This document shows positions 16,841-25,129 of a stretch of DNA of 64,000 nt, piece by piece. The notes under the pieces were generated by a model that saw nothing but the letters and a program-made list of their open reading frames with translations, was not told the DNA's origin and did not search any database. The position numbers and the translations under genes were made by a program. Numbering within the stretch: position 1 is the stretch's first letter; each line of letters begins with the position of its first letter. The DNA lies in contig CALXTW010000001.1 of the NCBI GenBank assembly GCA_944391515.1, positions 97,287-161,286 on the forward strand, read 5' to 3'. The DNA is from an uncultured Alphaproteobacteria bacterium. Lineage in GTDB: Bacteria; Pseudomonadota; Alphaproteobacteria; RF32; CAG-239.

Positions 16841-17143
16841 GAATTTATTTAATGGGGCAATTAGGGCAATTTTATTTCGTCTCGCAATTATGTACTTTGG
16901 TGTACGATATAATTTGTTTTGCCGTTAAAAAGAGCTCTCTTTGCTCCATTAAAATATTTTTTGATATGTGGAGAAGTCAGCCAAAATCAACCTTTGGGAT
17001 TGTTGCAGGCTGAACAAAGTTTGTTGAATGCGGGGCAGGGTGTTCCGCATTCGTTTTAAATCCTGCTTTCGGGCAGGTGGTCAGTTCGGGAAGGCTCGGA
17101 TTGATTGATGTTTGTAAGAGAATATGAAAGAAAGGAAAGATAT
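16841..17143 (+). other. Structured rpsO-pnp intergenic region
   Basis: This 303-base gap holds no gene. It can fold into several hairpins: an outer long-range pairing of AATGGGGCAA (16851) with TTGCTCCATT (16941), an inner GGCAA/TTGCC pair, a central AATTAT-GTAC hairpin (16886-16915), CAGCC/GGCTG (16978/17008), a perfect GAATGCGG/CCGCATTC stem (17026-17052) and CCTGC/GCAGG (17062-17077). In other proteobacteria the pnp leader is an RNase III-processed, autoregulated hairpin; a similar role is inferred here. Confidence 0.6.
16886..16915 (+). repeat. Hairpin motif, copy 1 (after rpsO)
   Basis: Nested hairpin with AATTAT/ATAATT outside and GTAC/GTAC inside, containing the core GGTGTACG. It aligns over about 30 bases with a second copy after rplY. 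Confidence 0.5.
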
Positions 17144-19264
17144 ATGATCAATTTTAATGTGGTTCGCAAAGAAATGGAATGGGGCGGACGCAAATTGGTA
17201 TTGGAAACGGGTAAGCTGGCTCGTCAAGCGCAAGGGGCTGTCGTTGTTACCTATGGTGAAACCGAAGTTATTGCAACTGTTTGCGCAGCTAAAGAGGTAA
17301 AGGCTGATCAGGATTTCTTTCCTTTGACAGTTAATTATCAAGAAAAATACTATGCTACCGGTAAAGTTCCCGGCGGATTTATGAAACGTGAAGGTAAACC
17401 AAGCGAACGTGAAGTTTTGCTCTCTCGTTTGATTGACAGACCTATTCGTCCGCTGTTTCCGGATGCTTTCAAAAATGAAGTTCAAGTTATTTGTACCGTA
17501 TTGTCTCATGACCAAGTAACCGATTCCGATATTCCGGCAATGATTGCCGCTTCGGCTGCTCTTAGCATTTCCGGTATTCCGTTTTTAGGCCCTATTGCTT
17601 CTGCTAAAATCGGCTATAAAGATGGTCAATATATTTTGAACCCAACAATTGAACAAATTAAAGAATCGGATTTGGAATTGGTAGTTGCCGGTACCAAAGA
17701 AGGTGTTTTGATGGTTGAATCCGAAGCTCAAGAATTGTCTGAAGAAACAATGCTTGGTGCTGTTATGTTTGGTTTTGAAAACTTCCAACCGGTTATTAAA
17801 CTTATTGAAGAATTAAAAGCCGAAGCCGGAAAAGAACCTTGGAAAACTCCGGTATTTCCGCCTGAATTCGATGAACTCTACAAAAAATTGGCTGACGGAT
17901 TTAGCGCTGATTTTGAAGAAGCCTTTAAGGAAACCGATAAGTTAAAACGTGGCGAACTCATTGCTCAAGCTTCTGAAAAATTCAAAGCTACTTTGGATCC
18001 GGAAAACGAATTTGAACAACGCTATGCTCAAGATGCTATCGAAAAATTGATGCATCATGTTATGAGAGAAAAAGTTTTGACTACCGGTCATCGTATTGAT
18101 GGTCGTGATACCAAAACTGTTCGCCCAATTCAATGCGAAGTTGATGTTTTGCCGATGGCTCATGGTTCTGCCATTTTCACACGTGGCGAAACTCAGGCTT
18201 TGGTTGTTACCACTTTGGGTACAGGTGAAGATGCGCAAGTTGTTGATGGTTTGATGGATGAGTATAAAGAAGACTTTATGCTGAACTACAACTTCCCGCC
18301 GTTCTCAGTTGGTGAATGCGGTAGAATCGGTAGCCCGGGACGTCGCGAAATCGGTCATGGTAAATTGGCTTGGCGTGCAATTCATCCGATGTTGCCAAAA
18401 AATAAAGACAGCTTCCCTTATACCATTCGCGTGGTTTCTGAAATTATGGAATCTAACGGTTCTTCTTCAATGGCGACTGTTTGTGGTTCTACCATGTCTT
18501 TGATGGCTGCCGGTGTGCCGATGACAAAACCCGTGGCCGGTATTGCTATGGGCTTGATTAAAGAAGATGATGGTCGTGTGGCTGTTTTGACCGATATTTT
18601 GGGTGATGAAGACCACTTGGGTGATATGGACTTTAAGGTTGCCGGTACAAAAGACGGTGTGACCGCTTTGCAAATGGATATTAAAATTACCTCCATCACC
18701 AAAGAAATTATGGAAAAGGCTTTGGCTCAAGCTCATGAAGGTCGTATCCACATCTTGGGTGAAATGGCTAAGGCTATTGAAGCTCCTCGTCCGCATGTTT
18801 CTGACAAAGCTCCACGCATTATCGCTATTAAGATTCCGGTCGATAAAATCCGTGAAGTTATCGGTTCGGGTGGTAAGGTTATTCGTGAAATTACCGAAAA
18901 GACTAACTCTAAAATCGATATTTCCGATGATGGTGTTATTCATATCGCTACCATGAAAAAAGAAGACGGCGATGCTGCTTTGGATTGGATTATGGGTATT
19001 GTGGCTGAACCAGAAGAAGGCAAAATCTATAAAGGTGTTATTACCAAAATTATGGATTTTGGTGCTTTTGTTCGCTTCCTTGGAACGACTGAAGGTTTGG
19101 TTCATATCTCTGAAGTTAAAAATGAGAGAATTGCCTCTGTTTCTGACTTCTATAAAGAGGGTGATACCATTTGGGTTAAATGTATTGGCCAAGATAATCG
19201 CGGTAAGATTAAACTCTCTGCTAAAAGAGTTAATCAAGAAACCGGTGAAGACTTGGAAAAATAA
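17144..19264 (+). CDS. pnp: Polyribonucleotide nucleotidyltransferase
   Basis: Trimeric 3'-5' phosphorolytic exoribonuclease of the RNA degradosome; 706 residues. Two RNase PH domains (about 5-230 and 320-550) flank the helical PNPase domain, followed by KH ([20 protein letters not shown]) and S1 ([20 protein letters not shown]) domains. The start at [15 protein letters not shown] follows AAAGGA at good spacing; a reading 13 codons longer has no support. A terminator lies 20 bases downstream. Confidence 0.96.
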   Translation: MINFNVVRKEMEWGGRKLVLETGKLARQAQGAVVVTYGETEVIATVCAAKEVKADQDFFPLTVNYQEKYYATGKVPGGFMKREGKPSEREVLLSRLIDRPIRPLFPDAFKNEVQVICTVLSHDQVTDSDIPAMIAASAALSISGIPFLGPIASAKIGYKDGQYILNPTIEQIKESDLELVVAGTKEGVLMVESEAQELSEETMLGAVMFGFENFQPVIKLIEELKAEAGKEPWKTPVFPPEFDELYKKLADGFSADFEEAFKETDKLKRGELIAQASEKFKATLDPENEFEQRYAQDAIEKLMHHVMREKVLTTGHRIDGRDTKTVRPIQCEVDVLPMAHGSAIFTRGETQALVVTTLGTGEDAQVVDGLMDEYKEDFMLNYNFPPFSVGECGRIGSPGRREIGHGKLAWRAIHPMLPKNKDSFPYTIRVVSEIMESNGSSSMATVCGSTMSLMAAGVPMTKPVAGIAMGLIKEDDGRVAVLTDILGDEDHLGDMDFKVAGTKDGVTALQMDIKITSITKEIMEKALAQAHEGRIHILGEMAKAIEAPRPHVSDKAPRIIAIKIPVDKIREVIGSGGKVIREITEKTNSKIDISDDGVIHIATMKKEDGDAALDWIMGIVAEPEEGKIYKGVITKIMDFGAFVRFLGTTEGLVHISEVKNERIASVSDFYKEGDTIWVKCIGQDNRGKIKLSAKRVNQETGEDLEK

Positions 19265-19282
19265 TTTAGTCTTAATTTCAAC

Positions 19283-19313
19283 AAAAAGGGGTGGCTGGGC
19301 TGCCCCTTTTTTG
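19283..19313 (+). terminator. Terminator after pnp
   Basis: AAAAAGGGG pairs with CCCCTTTTT around an 11-base loop, with a six-base T-run. Confidence 0.82.
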
Positions 19314-19314
19314 T

Positions 19315-19343
19315 TTGACAGAAAAGGGAATTTTGGGTATAGC
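19315..19343 (+). promoter_or_regulatory. Promoter for the first small membrane-protein gene
   Basis: A perfect TTGACA begins two bases after the pnp terminator; TATAGC follows after 17 bases. Confidence 0.5.
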
Positions 19344-19387
19344 TGAAAATAATAATTTATTATTGTATAACTTAAAAATTTTTAGCT

Positions 19388-19912
19388 ATGGATTATGTTT
19401 TTTATTGGATTTTCGGAATCCTGATTGCTCTTAATGTGGGTAATTTTTTGTTTGCTCTATTCAAGAAAAAGGTTATGAGTATCACTTCGCAAAGAGGTTG
19501 GGCTTATTATCTGTTATTTAAGCTAACGTTGGATATTTTCTTTTTTGTGGGGTATTTTGTCTCGACAAATCCTTTTAGCCGTTTTGAATTGTTTTTCTGG
19601 TTGGGGTTGGCAATTTTAAGTCAGATTTTGGCATTGCTTTCTATGAGGATTTTTAGAAAGAAGTTTACAAAGAAACTAATGTCAGGCGTTTATTACTTTA
19701 TGGTGAATCATGTTTGTTATCGCTCTGAGAGAATTTTCGGAGAGTTTGATACAGATTTTTGCTACTATCCTATAAGTGCAGAGCTTGATGTTAAATCTTT
19801 TGACTTGTACCAGCAAAGAAAAGTATTTCCTGTCGTCGTTAAATCTTGTGATTACGATGTTTGGAATTGGTTTTATGATGAAGGAGTGTATATAGTGGTT
19901 GCTCCTTATTAA
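19388..19912 (+). CDS. Unknown membrane protein, 174 residues
   Basis: I do not recognise it. Three hydrophobic segments are visible (about residues 4-25, 42-60 and 66-88), followed by a soluble domain of about 80 residues rich in Tyr and Phe with three cysteines. No Shine-Dalgarno; AAATTT lies six bases before the ATG. It has its own promoter and a strong terminator, and is the first of three small membrane-protein genes between pnp and rplY. Confidence 0.75.
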   Translation: MDYVFYWIFGILIALNVGNFLFALFKKKVMSITSQRGWAYYLLFKLTLDIFFFVGYFVSTNPFSRFELFFWLGLAILSQILALLSMRIFRKKFTKKLMSGVYYFMVNHVCYRSERIFGEFDTDFCYYPISAELDVKSFDLYQQRKVFPVVVKSCDYDVWNWFYDEGVYIVVAPY

Positions 19913-19924
19913 TAATTTTGAAAG

Positions 19925-19958
19925 AGGCTTTTATCTGATATAAGATAAAAGCCTTTTT
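19925..19958 (+). terminator. Terminator after the 174-residue membrane protein
   Basis: A perfect 12-base stem, AGGCTTTTATCT against AGATAAAAGCCT, with a six-base loop and a T-run. Confidence 0.88.
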
Positions 19959-19964
19959 GTTTGT

Positions 19965-19992
19965 TTGACATTTTATGTTTTTTGTCTATAAT
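19965..19992 (+). promoter_or_regulatory. Consensus sigma70 promoter
   Basis: Perfect TTGACA and TATAAT hexamers with a 16-base spacer, about 50 bases before the next ATG. This is the strongest promoter seen in the window. Confidence 0.8.
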
Positions 19993-20043
19993 GACGCTAA
20001 TTTGTAAGTATTAGGAATATTATTAACAAAAATTTTTAATAAA

Positions 20044-20577
20044 ATGAGTCAGATAGTAATTTTGATTTATTGGGCGGTGGCTGGTGTCATTGTCTGGTTG
20101 GCTAATCGGTTTTGGTTGGCAAAGTCTTTGCCCCGATTGCAAGATATGCAAATGCAGTTTTGCTTGTTCTTAGTTTGGGGGCTGTTGTTTAGTGCTAAAA
20201 ACTTTATTGGTTGGATAGCGCTTATCTTGGCTTTTTGCTACAAGTTTTGGATTGATTTTCGTTTGTGGCATCGGGCTAAAACAGGTGCAATGTATCCTTG
20301 CATTGTTGATAAAATTGACAGTGAATTAAAGGGGAGAATCCTGACACACTTGACGGTTATTCCGGTGGTGATTGTTCAGACTTTGAACGATAAAAAACCT
20401 GAAGAAAACCAAACCTATTGGTGTCGGGTGTTGAAATATTCAGTCCTTTCTACAAGAGTGGAGGTTGAGCTCTTGGAAAAAATGGATTGGGGTGAAAGTG
20501 CTCGATATTTTGCTTCAAAGAAAAGGAAAAGCAAAAAACTGAATTTAGCAAATTTTTATAAATCTTTAAAAAATTAA
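20044..20577 (+). CDS. Unknown membrane protein, 177 residues
   Basis: I do not recognise it. Two or three N-terminal membrane segments (residues about 4-22, 36-52 and 54-70) are followed by a soluble domain of about 100 residues and a strongly basic tail (KKRKSKKLNLANF). No Shine-Dalgarno; an AAATTT box lies eight bases before the ATG, downstream of a consensus promoter. It is four bases from the next gene and probably co-transcribed with it. Its layout resembles the 174-residue neighbour, but I see no clear sequence match. Confidence 0.75.
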   Translation: MSQIVILIYWAVAGVIVWLANRFWLAKSLPRLQDMQMQFCLFLVWGLLFSAKNFIGWIALILAFCYKFWIDFRLWHRAKTGAMYPCIVDKIDSELKGRILTHLTVIPVVIVQTLNDKKPEENQTYWCRVLKYSVLSTRVEVELLEKMDWGESARYFASKKRKSKKLNLANFYKSLKN

Positions 20578-20581
20578 TATC

Positions 20582-20881
20582 ATGGAACTAATTGTTTTAA
20601 TTGCAGTGCTGGTGTTTATGTTTGCTCTTGTTTATTGGAAAAATGTTAGAGTGGACATTGAGGCAAAAAAAGCTACTAAACAACCTGTAGAGGTTGAAGC
20701 CAAGTTGGAATTTTTTTCAGATGAAGATGGTTGGCATGCCGTCTTTTATAAAGATGAGGTTCTTTGCTATGGGGTTTTTATGAATCTTAGTGAAGGACAG
20801 GTAACAAAAGGAGTTACTGTTCCCGCGGTGATTGAAGAAGAACCTACGGCGGACAATGAGTTCTATCTTTTGAAGGCTTAA
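20582..20881 (+). CDS. Unknown small membrane-anchored protein
   Basis: 99 residues, not recognised. An N-terminal membrane segment (about 2-20, LIVLIAVLVFMFALVYW) is followed by a soluble acidic domain with several strand-like stretches (WHAVFYKDEVLCYGVFMNL). It sits four bases after the 177-residue membrane protein and shares its promoter. No Shine-Dalgarno is visible. A terminator follows directly. Confidence 0.7.
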   Translation: MELIVLIAVLVFMFALVYWKNVRVDIEAKKATKQPVEVEAKLEFFSDEDGWHAVFYKDEVLCYGVFMNLSEGQVTKGVTVPAVIEEEPTADNEFYLLKA

Positions 20882-20889
20882 AACTTTAC

Positions 20890-20920
20890 AAAGAGGAGGT
20901 GGAAACATCTCCTCTTTTGG
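20890..20920 (+). terminator. Terminator after the small membrane-protein pair
   Basis: AAAGAGGAGGTG pairs with CATCTCCTCTTT (one G-T pair) around a GAAA loop, with a short T-run. Confidence 0.7.
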
Positions 20921-20934
20921 TGTTTAAAAAGCTC

Positions 20935-20963
20935 TTGAAATATTGAAAATAAAGGTGTAAAAG
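20935..20963 (+). promoter_or_regulatory. Promoter for rplY
   Basis: TTGAAA and TAAAAG are 17 bases apart, so transcription would begin near 20970. Confidence 0.4.
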
Positions 20964-20970
20964 AGTCCTA

Positions 20971-20999
20971 CTCGTCGGACACCCCTGGAGGTCTGCGAG
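20971..20999 (+). other. 5' leader hairpin of rplY
   Basis: CTCG/CGAG and GAC/GTC form a GC-rich hairpin at the predicted 5' end of the rplY mRNA, in otherwise AT-rich sequence. It may stabilise the mRNA or serve feedback control by L25. Confidence 0.4.
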
Positions 21000-21028
21000 A
21001 GTTTAATTTTTTTATAAGGAATATAAAG

Positions 21029-21319
21029 ATGGCAGATATTACTTTTGACGCTCAATTGCGTGAAAAAGCAGGTAAGGGGGCAGCTCGTGCATGTCGTCGT
21101 GAAGGTCGCGTTCCTGCGGTTATTTACGGTGGTAACAAAGAAGCCCTGTTGATTAGCTTGGATCCGGTTCAATTGGAGAAAGCTTTGGATATGGTCGGTT
21201 TCTATGATGCCGATATCGAAATCAATGTTGATGGCAAAAAACACAAAGTCGTTTGCCAGGATGTTCAATTCCATCCGGTTAGCGATAAGCCGTTACACGT
21301 CGATTTTCTTAGAAAATAA
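21029..21319 (+). CDS. rplY: 50S ribosomal protein L25, short form
   Basis: 5S rRNA-binding ribosomal protein, 96 residues: RREGRVPAVIYGGNKEALLI and the C-terminal DVQFHPVSDKPLHVDFLRK are the L25 core. Many alphaproteobacteria carry the longer CTC-type protein of about 200 residues with an extra C-terminal domain; here only the core is present, as in E. coli. AAGGA precedes the ATG. pth follows, the usual neighbour. Confidence 0.93.
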   Translation: MADITFDAQLREKAGKGAARACRREGRVPAVIYGGNKEALLISLDPVQLEKALDMVGFYDADIEINVDGKKHKVVCQDVQFHPVSDKPLHVDFLRK

Positions 21320-21364
21320 CGGTTAAAATCTGTATAAAGGTTTACTCATACAGAAATTTTAAGA

Positions 21365-21415
21365 GGCGGAAAATTCACGTATCTAGGTGTACGCTAAAAT
21401 TTTCCGCCCTTTTTT
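21365..21415 (+). terminator. Terminator after rplY
   Basis: GGCGGAAAATT pairs with AATTTTCCGCC, followed by a T-run. The loop contains the GGTGTACG motif also found after rpsO. A second hairpin (TCTGTAT/ATACAGA) precedes it. Confidence 0.88.
21372..21402 (+). repeat. Hairpin motif, copy 2 (after rplY)
   Basis: About 31 bases that align with the motif after rpsO: flanking AATT/AATTT, inner CGTA/TACG pairing and the shared core GGTGTACG. Confidence 0.5.
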
Positions 21416-21483
21416 CTTATTATTAGATTCTTTTCCAGAACTTTAACGATTATGTTCTGAGGAAATGAAAGAAAAGGTCAAAG

Positions 21484-22071
21484 ATGTTTTTAATTGTTGG
21501 TTTGGGCAATCCCGGAGCGGAATATCAAAATACTCGCCATAATGTCGGGTTTATGGTGGTGGATGAAATTCATGAGGAATATCATTTCGGGCCATATAAG
21601 GCAAAGTTTGATGGGCTGATTAGTGAAGGTACGATTGAAGGCGAAAAAGTTTATTTGCTTAAGCCACAGACTTATATGAACTTATCCGGCAACTCAGTGG
21701 TTAAGGCTGCACATTTCTATAAAATCTTGCCGCAAAATGTGATTGTCATTCATGATGATATGGATTTGAAAATTAATCAAATTAAAGCCAAAATCGGTGG
21801 TGGTGCCGGTGGGCATAACGGGCTTAAGAGCATTGATGCGCAAATTAGCCCTAATTATAACCGGGTTCGGTTAGGAATTGGTCATCCTGACAGCAATTTG
21901 CCCCATGAGGCGGTGGTTAACCATGTTTTGACCGGTTTTTCTAAGGCAGACAAAGCAATTCTTGATGCTAATATCCGTTTGGTAGCAGAAAATATCGGGG
22001 TTGTTTTGAAGGAAGGAATTGCCGCTTTTTCCAATAAAATCGGAAATTTACTCAGAAATAATGCTAAATAG
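21484..22071 (+). CDS. pth: Peptidyl-tRNA hydrolase
   Basis: Frees tRNA from peptidyl-tRNA that dropped off ribosomes; 195 residues. Visible motifs: GLGNPGAEYQNTRHNVGFMV with the catalytic His near residue 20, KPQTYMNLSG, and VIHDDMDL. AAGG precedes the ATG. It follows rplY as in most alphaproteobacteria; ychF, normally next, is separated by a glycosyltransferase gene. Confidence 0.96.
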   Translation: MFLIVGLGNPGAEYQNTRHNVGFMVVDEIHEEYHFGPYKAKFDGLISEGTIEGEKVYLLKPQTYMNLSGNSVVKAAHFYKILPQNVIVIHDDMDLKINQIKAKIGGGAGGHNGLKSIDAQISPNYNRVRLGIGHPDSNLPHEAVVNHVLTGFSKADKAILDANIRLVAENIGVVLKEGIAAFSNKIGNLLRNNAK

Positions 22072-22077
22072 TTGACT

Positions 22078-22105
22078 TTTACTATTTATGGTTTAGCAAT
22101 ATAAT
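22078..22105 (+). promoter_or_regulatory. Promoter for the glycosyltransferase
   Basis: TTTACT and a perfect TATAAT are 16 bases apart, directly after pth. Confidence 0.5.
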
Positions 22106-22132
22106 TATCGTATTAATTTTAGAGGGCTTGCC

Positions 22133-23206
22133 ATGACAAATAACCCCTTAGTTTCCGTTATCATTCCTGTTTATAATGTTGAAAAATTTTTGCCGGATTG
22201 TTTGAAGTCGGTCATTGGGCAGACTTATGAAAATCTGGAAATTATTTGTGTGAACGATGGCTCGCCGGATAAGTGTGGCGATATTTTGCAAAAATTTGCT
22301 AATAAAGATAAACGCATTGTGGTTATAAATAAAGAAAACGGTGGGCAAGCATCTGCCAGAAATCAAGCAATAAAAATAGCTCGCGGTGAGTATGTTTGTT
22401 TTTTAGATTCTGACGATTGGATTGATAAAAAATGTATCGAATCTTTGATGGAAACACAGTTGCGTACACATGCCGATATTGTTTGTATTCATGATATTGT
22501 GGTGTATTACAGCCCTAAAAAAACGCAAAATGAACGGATGATTTCGGGACATTCAGAGGGAACTTTTCAAGTAACCAATGAAATTATTAATCAGATGTGG
22601 GTGGTGCCTTGGGGTAAACTTTTTAAACGTCAACAAATTTTGGATTTAGGAATTTCTTTTCCTGAGGGGTGCATTTATGAAGATGAGTATTTTCATTTTG
22701 CTCTCATGGCTAATTTGCACAAAATTGCCGTTAGTGATGGCGGAAAAGTTTTTTATAGACAAAGAGAAAATTCTACCATGAGTTCTAAAAAACTCAGAAG
22801 TGGTAAAGATAATTTGCTTATTTTTCAAAAAATATTTGAATATTATCAGGAAAATGGTTTTTTAGGAAAAATAGATTTGCCGGTGCGAATTTTGAGCAGT
22901 GGTTTTGCTCAAAATGCTAATCCGAAGCTTTATTACCAACAAGTGAAAGATTTGTTGTGTCATTTGGGGGTGACAAAAGACATGGTCAATCACCATCAAT
23001 TGGTGGGAAAACTTTTGGAAAGCGAGGATTTTGCCGGCTATTGCCGCTATGAGACTTTCTATCATGTTAAACAAGGTCTTAAAAAATGGCGTAAAAATAT
23101 TATCCGTCTGAAGCTCGGAAAGAAAACGCATATTGCTCTGTTTGGTTTGACTTTGTTCCATTTGGCAAAAGGTGAAAAAACAGTTATCTTGGGTTGGAAG
23201 TTATAG
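22133..23206 (+). CDS. Family 2 glycosyltransferase
   Basis: GT-A fold inverting glycosyltransferase, 357 residues, probably at the inner face of the cytoplasmic membrane and acting on a surface polysaccharide. The N-terminal domain shows VSVIIPVYNVEKFLPDCLKS, VNDGSPDKCGDI, the GGQASARNQAI loop and the metal-binding CFLDSDDWID. The last 60 residues are basic and amphipathic. GAGG precedes the ATG. It is inserted between pth and ychF with its own promoter and stands away from any polysaccharide cluster. Sugar and acceptor are unknown. Confidence 0.87.
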   Translation: MTNNPLVSVIIPVYNVEKFLPDCLKSVIGQTYENLEIICVNDGSPDKCGDILQKFANKDKRIVVINKENGGQASARNQAIKIARGEYVCFLDSDDWIDKKCIESLMETQLRTHADIVCIHDIVVYYSPKKTQNERMISGHSEGTFQVTNEIINQMWVVPWGKLFKRQQILDLGISFPEGCIYEDEYFHFALMANLHKIAVSDGGKVFYRQRENSTMSSKKLRSGKDNLLIFQKIFEYYQENGFLGKIDLPVRILSSGFAQNANPKLYYQQVKDLLCHLGVTKDMVNHHQLVGKLLESEDFAGYCRYETFYHVKQGLKKWRKNIIRLKLGKKTHIALFGLTLFHLAKGEKTVILGWKL

Positions 23207-23242
23207 AATTGGCTTGAAATATCCTCCTCTATCAGATATAAG

Positions 23243-23280
23243 ACTCCTTAAGTTTAAACTAAAAATTTAAGGAGTTTTTT
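23243..23280 (+). terminator. Hairpin overlapping the ychF ribosome-binding site
   Basis: ACTCCTTAA pairs with TTAAGGAGT and is followed by six Ts, a good terminator. The 3' arm contains the AAGGAG that is also the ychF Shine-Dalgarno, nine bases before its ATG. Confidence 0.75.
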
Positions 23281-23283
23281 GTT

Positions 23284-24393
23284 ATGGGGTTTAATTGCGG
23301 AATTGTCGGCTTGCCTAATGTCGGTAAATCTACTTTGTTTAATGCTTTGACGCAGACTATTGCGGCTCAGGCGGCCAATTTTCCTTTTTGTACGATTGAA
23401 CCAAATACCGGTCGTGTGGCCGTGCCTGATCCGAGATTGGATAAATTGGCTGAAATCGTTAAGCCCAGAATGGTTACCCCTACGCAATTGGAATTTGTGG
23501 ATATTGCCGGTTTGGTTAAAGGTGCTTCAAAGGGCGAGGGTTTAGGCAATCAGTTCTTGGCTAATATTCGTGAAGTTGATGCTATTATCCATGTTTTGAG
23601 ATGTTTTGAAAACGATAATATTACTCACGTTGAAGGTTCGGTTGACCCTATTCGCGATGCAGAAATCGTAGAAACAGAATTGATGATTGCCGATTTGGAA
23701 TCTTTGGAAAAACGCTATGACCAAGTGCAGAAAAAAGCCAAAAGCGGCGAAAAAGAATCCGTTTTAAGAGAATCGGTCATGCGTCCGGTGATTGAGGCTT
23801 TGAAGGCTGGAAAACCGGCTCGGACGGCTGCGCCTGACCCCACAAATAAAGATGCCTGCAAAGAATATAAAATGTTGCAGCTTTTAACGGCTAAGCCGGT
23901 GCTCTATGTTTGCAATGTAGATGAAGAATCGGCTGCGAGCGGTAATAAGTTCTCCGATATGGTGATGACCAAGGCTGAAGCTGAAGGTGCAAGTGCGGTT
24001 ATTATTTCAGCTGAAATCGAATCGGAAGTGGCTCAACTCGAATCCGAAGATGAGAAAAAAGAATTTTTGCAATCACTTGGTTTGGAAGAAACCGGTTTGG
24101 CAAAGATTATTCGTGCCGGATATAAACTTTTGGGACTCGAAACCTATTTTACTGCCGGACCGAAAGAAGTACGTGCTTGGACGTTTTTGAAAGGTTCAAA
24201 AGCACCGGTTTGTGCCGGAATTATTCACTCAGACTTTGAGAGAGGCTTTATTCGAGCTGAGACAATCTCTTATGATGATTTTGTGAAATATGGCAGTGAA
24301 CAAGCCTGTAAAGATGCCGGAAAAATGCGCTCCGAAGGCAAGGATTATGTCGTTAAAGACGGCGATATGATGAATTTCTTGTTTAACGTTTAA
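23284..24393 (+). CDS. ychF: Ribosome-binding ATPase YchF (Obg-like)
   Basis: Obg-family P-loop protein that prefers ATP and binds ribosomes; 369 residues. It shows GLPNVGKST (G1), [16 protein letters not shown] (G3), NVDEES in place of the GTP-specific NKxD, a central coiled coil, and a C-terminal TGS domain ([14 protein letters not shown]). The ATG follows AAGGAG that lies in a terminator-like hairpin. Identity is secure. Confidence 0.95.
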   Translation: MGFNCGIVGLPNVGKSTLFNALTQTIAAQAANFPFCTIEPNTGRVAVPDPRLDKLAEIVKPRMVTPTQLEFVDIAGLVKGASKGEGLGNQFLANIREVDAIIHVLRCFENDNITHVEGSVDPIRDAEIVETELMIADLESLEKRYDQVQKKAKSGEKESVLRESVMRPVIEALKAGKPARTAAPDPTNKDACKEYKMLQLLTAKPVLYVCNVDEESAASGNKFSDMVMTKAEAEGASAVIISAEIESEVAQLESEDEKKEFLQSLGLEETGLAKIIRAGYKLLGLETYFTAGPKEVRAWTFLKGSKAPVCAGIIHSDFERGFIRAETISYDDFVKYGSEQACKDAGKMRSEGKDYVVKDGDMMNFLFNV

Positions 24394-24422
24394 ATCGCGA
24401 AAAAATAGTTTTAGACAAAAAG

Positions 24423-24451
24423 TTGACAGCGTCGGTATTTTGTGCTATATA
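24423..24451 (+). promoter_or_regulatory. Promoter for the 171-residue unknown gene
   Basis: A perfect TTGACA and TATATA with a 17-base spacer. It overlaps an upstream in-frame ATG, so translation should start at 24491. Confidence 0.6.
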
Positions 24452-24490
24452 CCGCGTAAATATTTTATTATTTTAAAAAATTTATCTATT

Positions 24491-25006
24491 ATGTGTAAAC
24501 AGACTGAAGAACTGGTTGCGAGCCAGTTTGAGAAATTAACAGGTGTGACAGGTAATCATAGTGATGTAATGAATTTAGAGGTTTATGCCCAAAAGCGAGA
24601 GCCTCTGACACAGTTATTACGACAGGTATTACCTGATTTGCGTATCTCTACTAGCCTTGGCTTGGTAAAGGTTTCTGATTTTGCGGCTTATATTGAGCGA
24701 CAAGAAGAAAAGAAAGATGCCTTTTTCAAACAAGGATTGGTAATAGTGAGGGAAATCACCGGAAAAGAATATGGGTTGGATGATGACCTGTATCATGAAT
24801 TGCGTCCTGATGAGTCTACTCACGGCACAAATGAGTATCTCTCTCAGCAAAGCCGGTATTTTATTAAAGCAAATAAAGTCTATCAGGCTTTGTCTGTCGG
24901 TTTGAAGGGAGCGAGAAGTGCTTATTATCCGCCGACATCTTTGCTGGAAAAAGCAAAGACTATCCGCGAGGTAATTGATTTCTATTATCGTAGAGGGCGC
25001 TTTTAA
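24491..25006 (+). CDS. Unknown 171-residue soluble protein
   Basis: I do not recognise it. The protein is mainly helical, charged, without signal peptide or membrane segment. The first 70 residues (VASQFEKLTGV to VSDFAAYIERQ) vaguely recall an acyl-carrier-protein helix pattern, but no Ser attachment motif is present, so I make no claim. No Shine-Dalgarno; AAATTT lies seven bases before the ATG. It has its own strong promoter and terminator between ychF and trmL. Confidence 0.72.
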   Translation: MCKQTEELVASQFEKLTGVTGNHSDVMNLEVYAQKREPLTQLLRQVLPDLRISTSLGLVKVSDFAAYIERQEEKKDAFFKQGLVIVREITGKEYGLDDDLYHELRPDESTHGTNEYLSQQSRYFIKANKVYQALSVGLKGARSAYYPPTSLLEKAKTIREVIDFYYRRGRF

Positions 25007-25025
25007 TCCGAAACTTTAGGGAAAG

Positions 25026-25061
25026 AACGGAGTTTGTTTTGAGGACAAGCTCCGTTTTTTT
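25026..25061 (+). terminator. Terminator after the 171-residue unknown gene
   Basis: AACGGAGTTTGT pairs with ACAAGCTCCGTT (one G-T pair), with a seven-base loop and a T-run. Confidence 0.85.
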
Positions 25062-25129
25062 GTTTTTTGCTTGCGAGAGAAGCGCTTTTGCGCTACAACT
25101 CATAAAAACTTTTATGAGAGGATAAGATT

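Noticed and set aside
24491..24700. Acyl-carrier-like fold in the 171-residue unknown protein
   Set aside because: There is no DSL-type serine for the phosphopantetheine arm.
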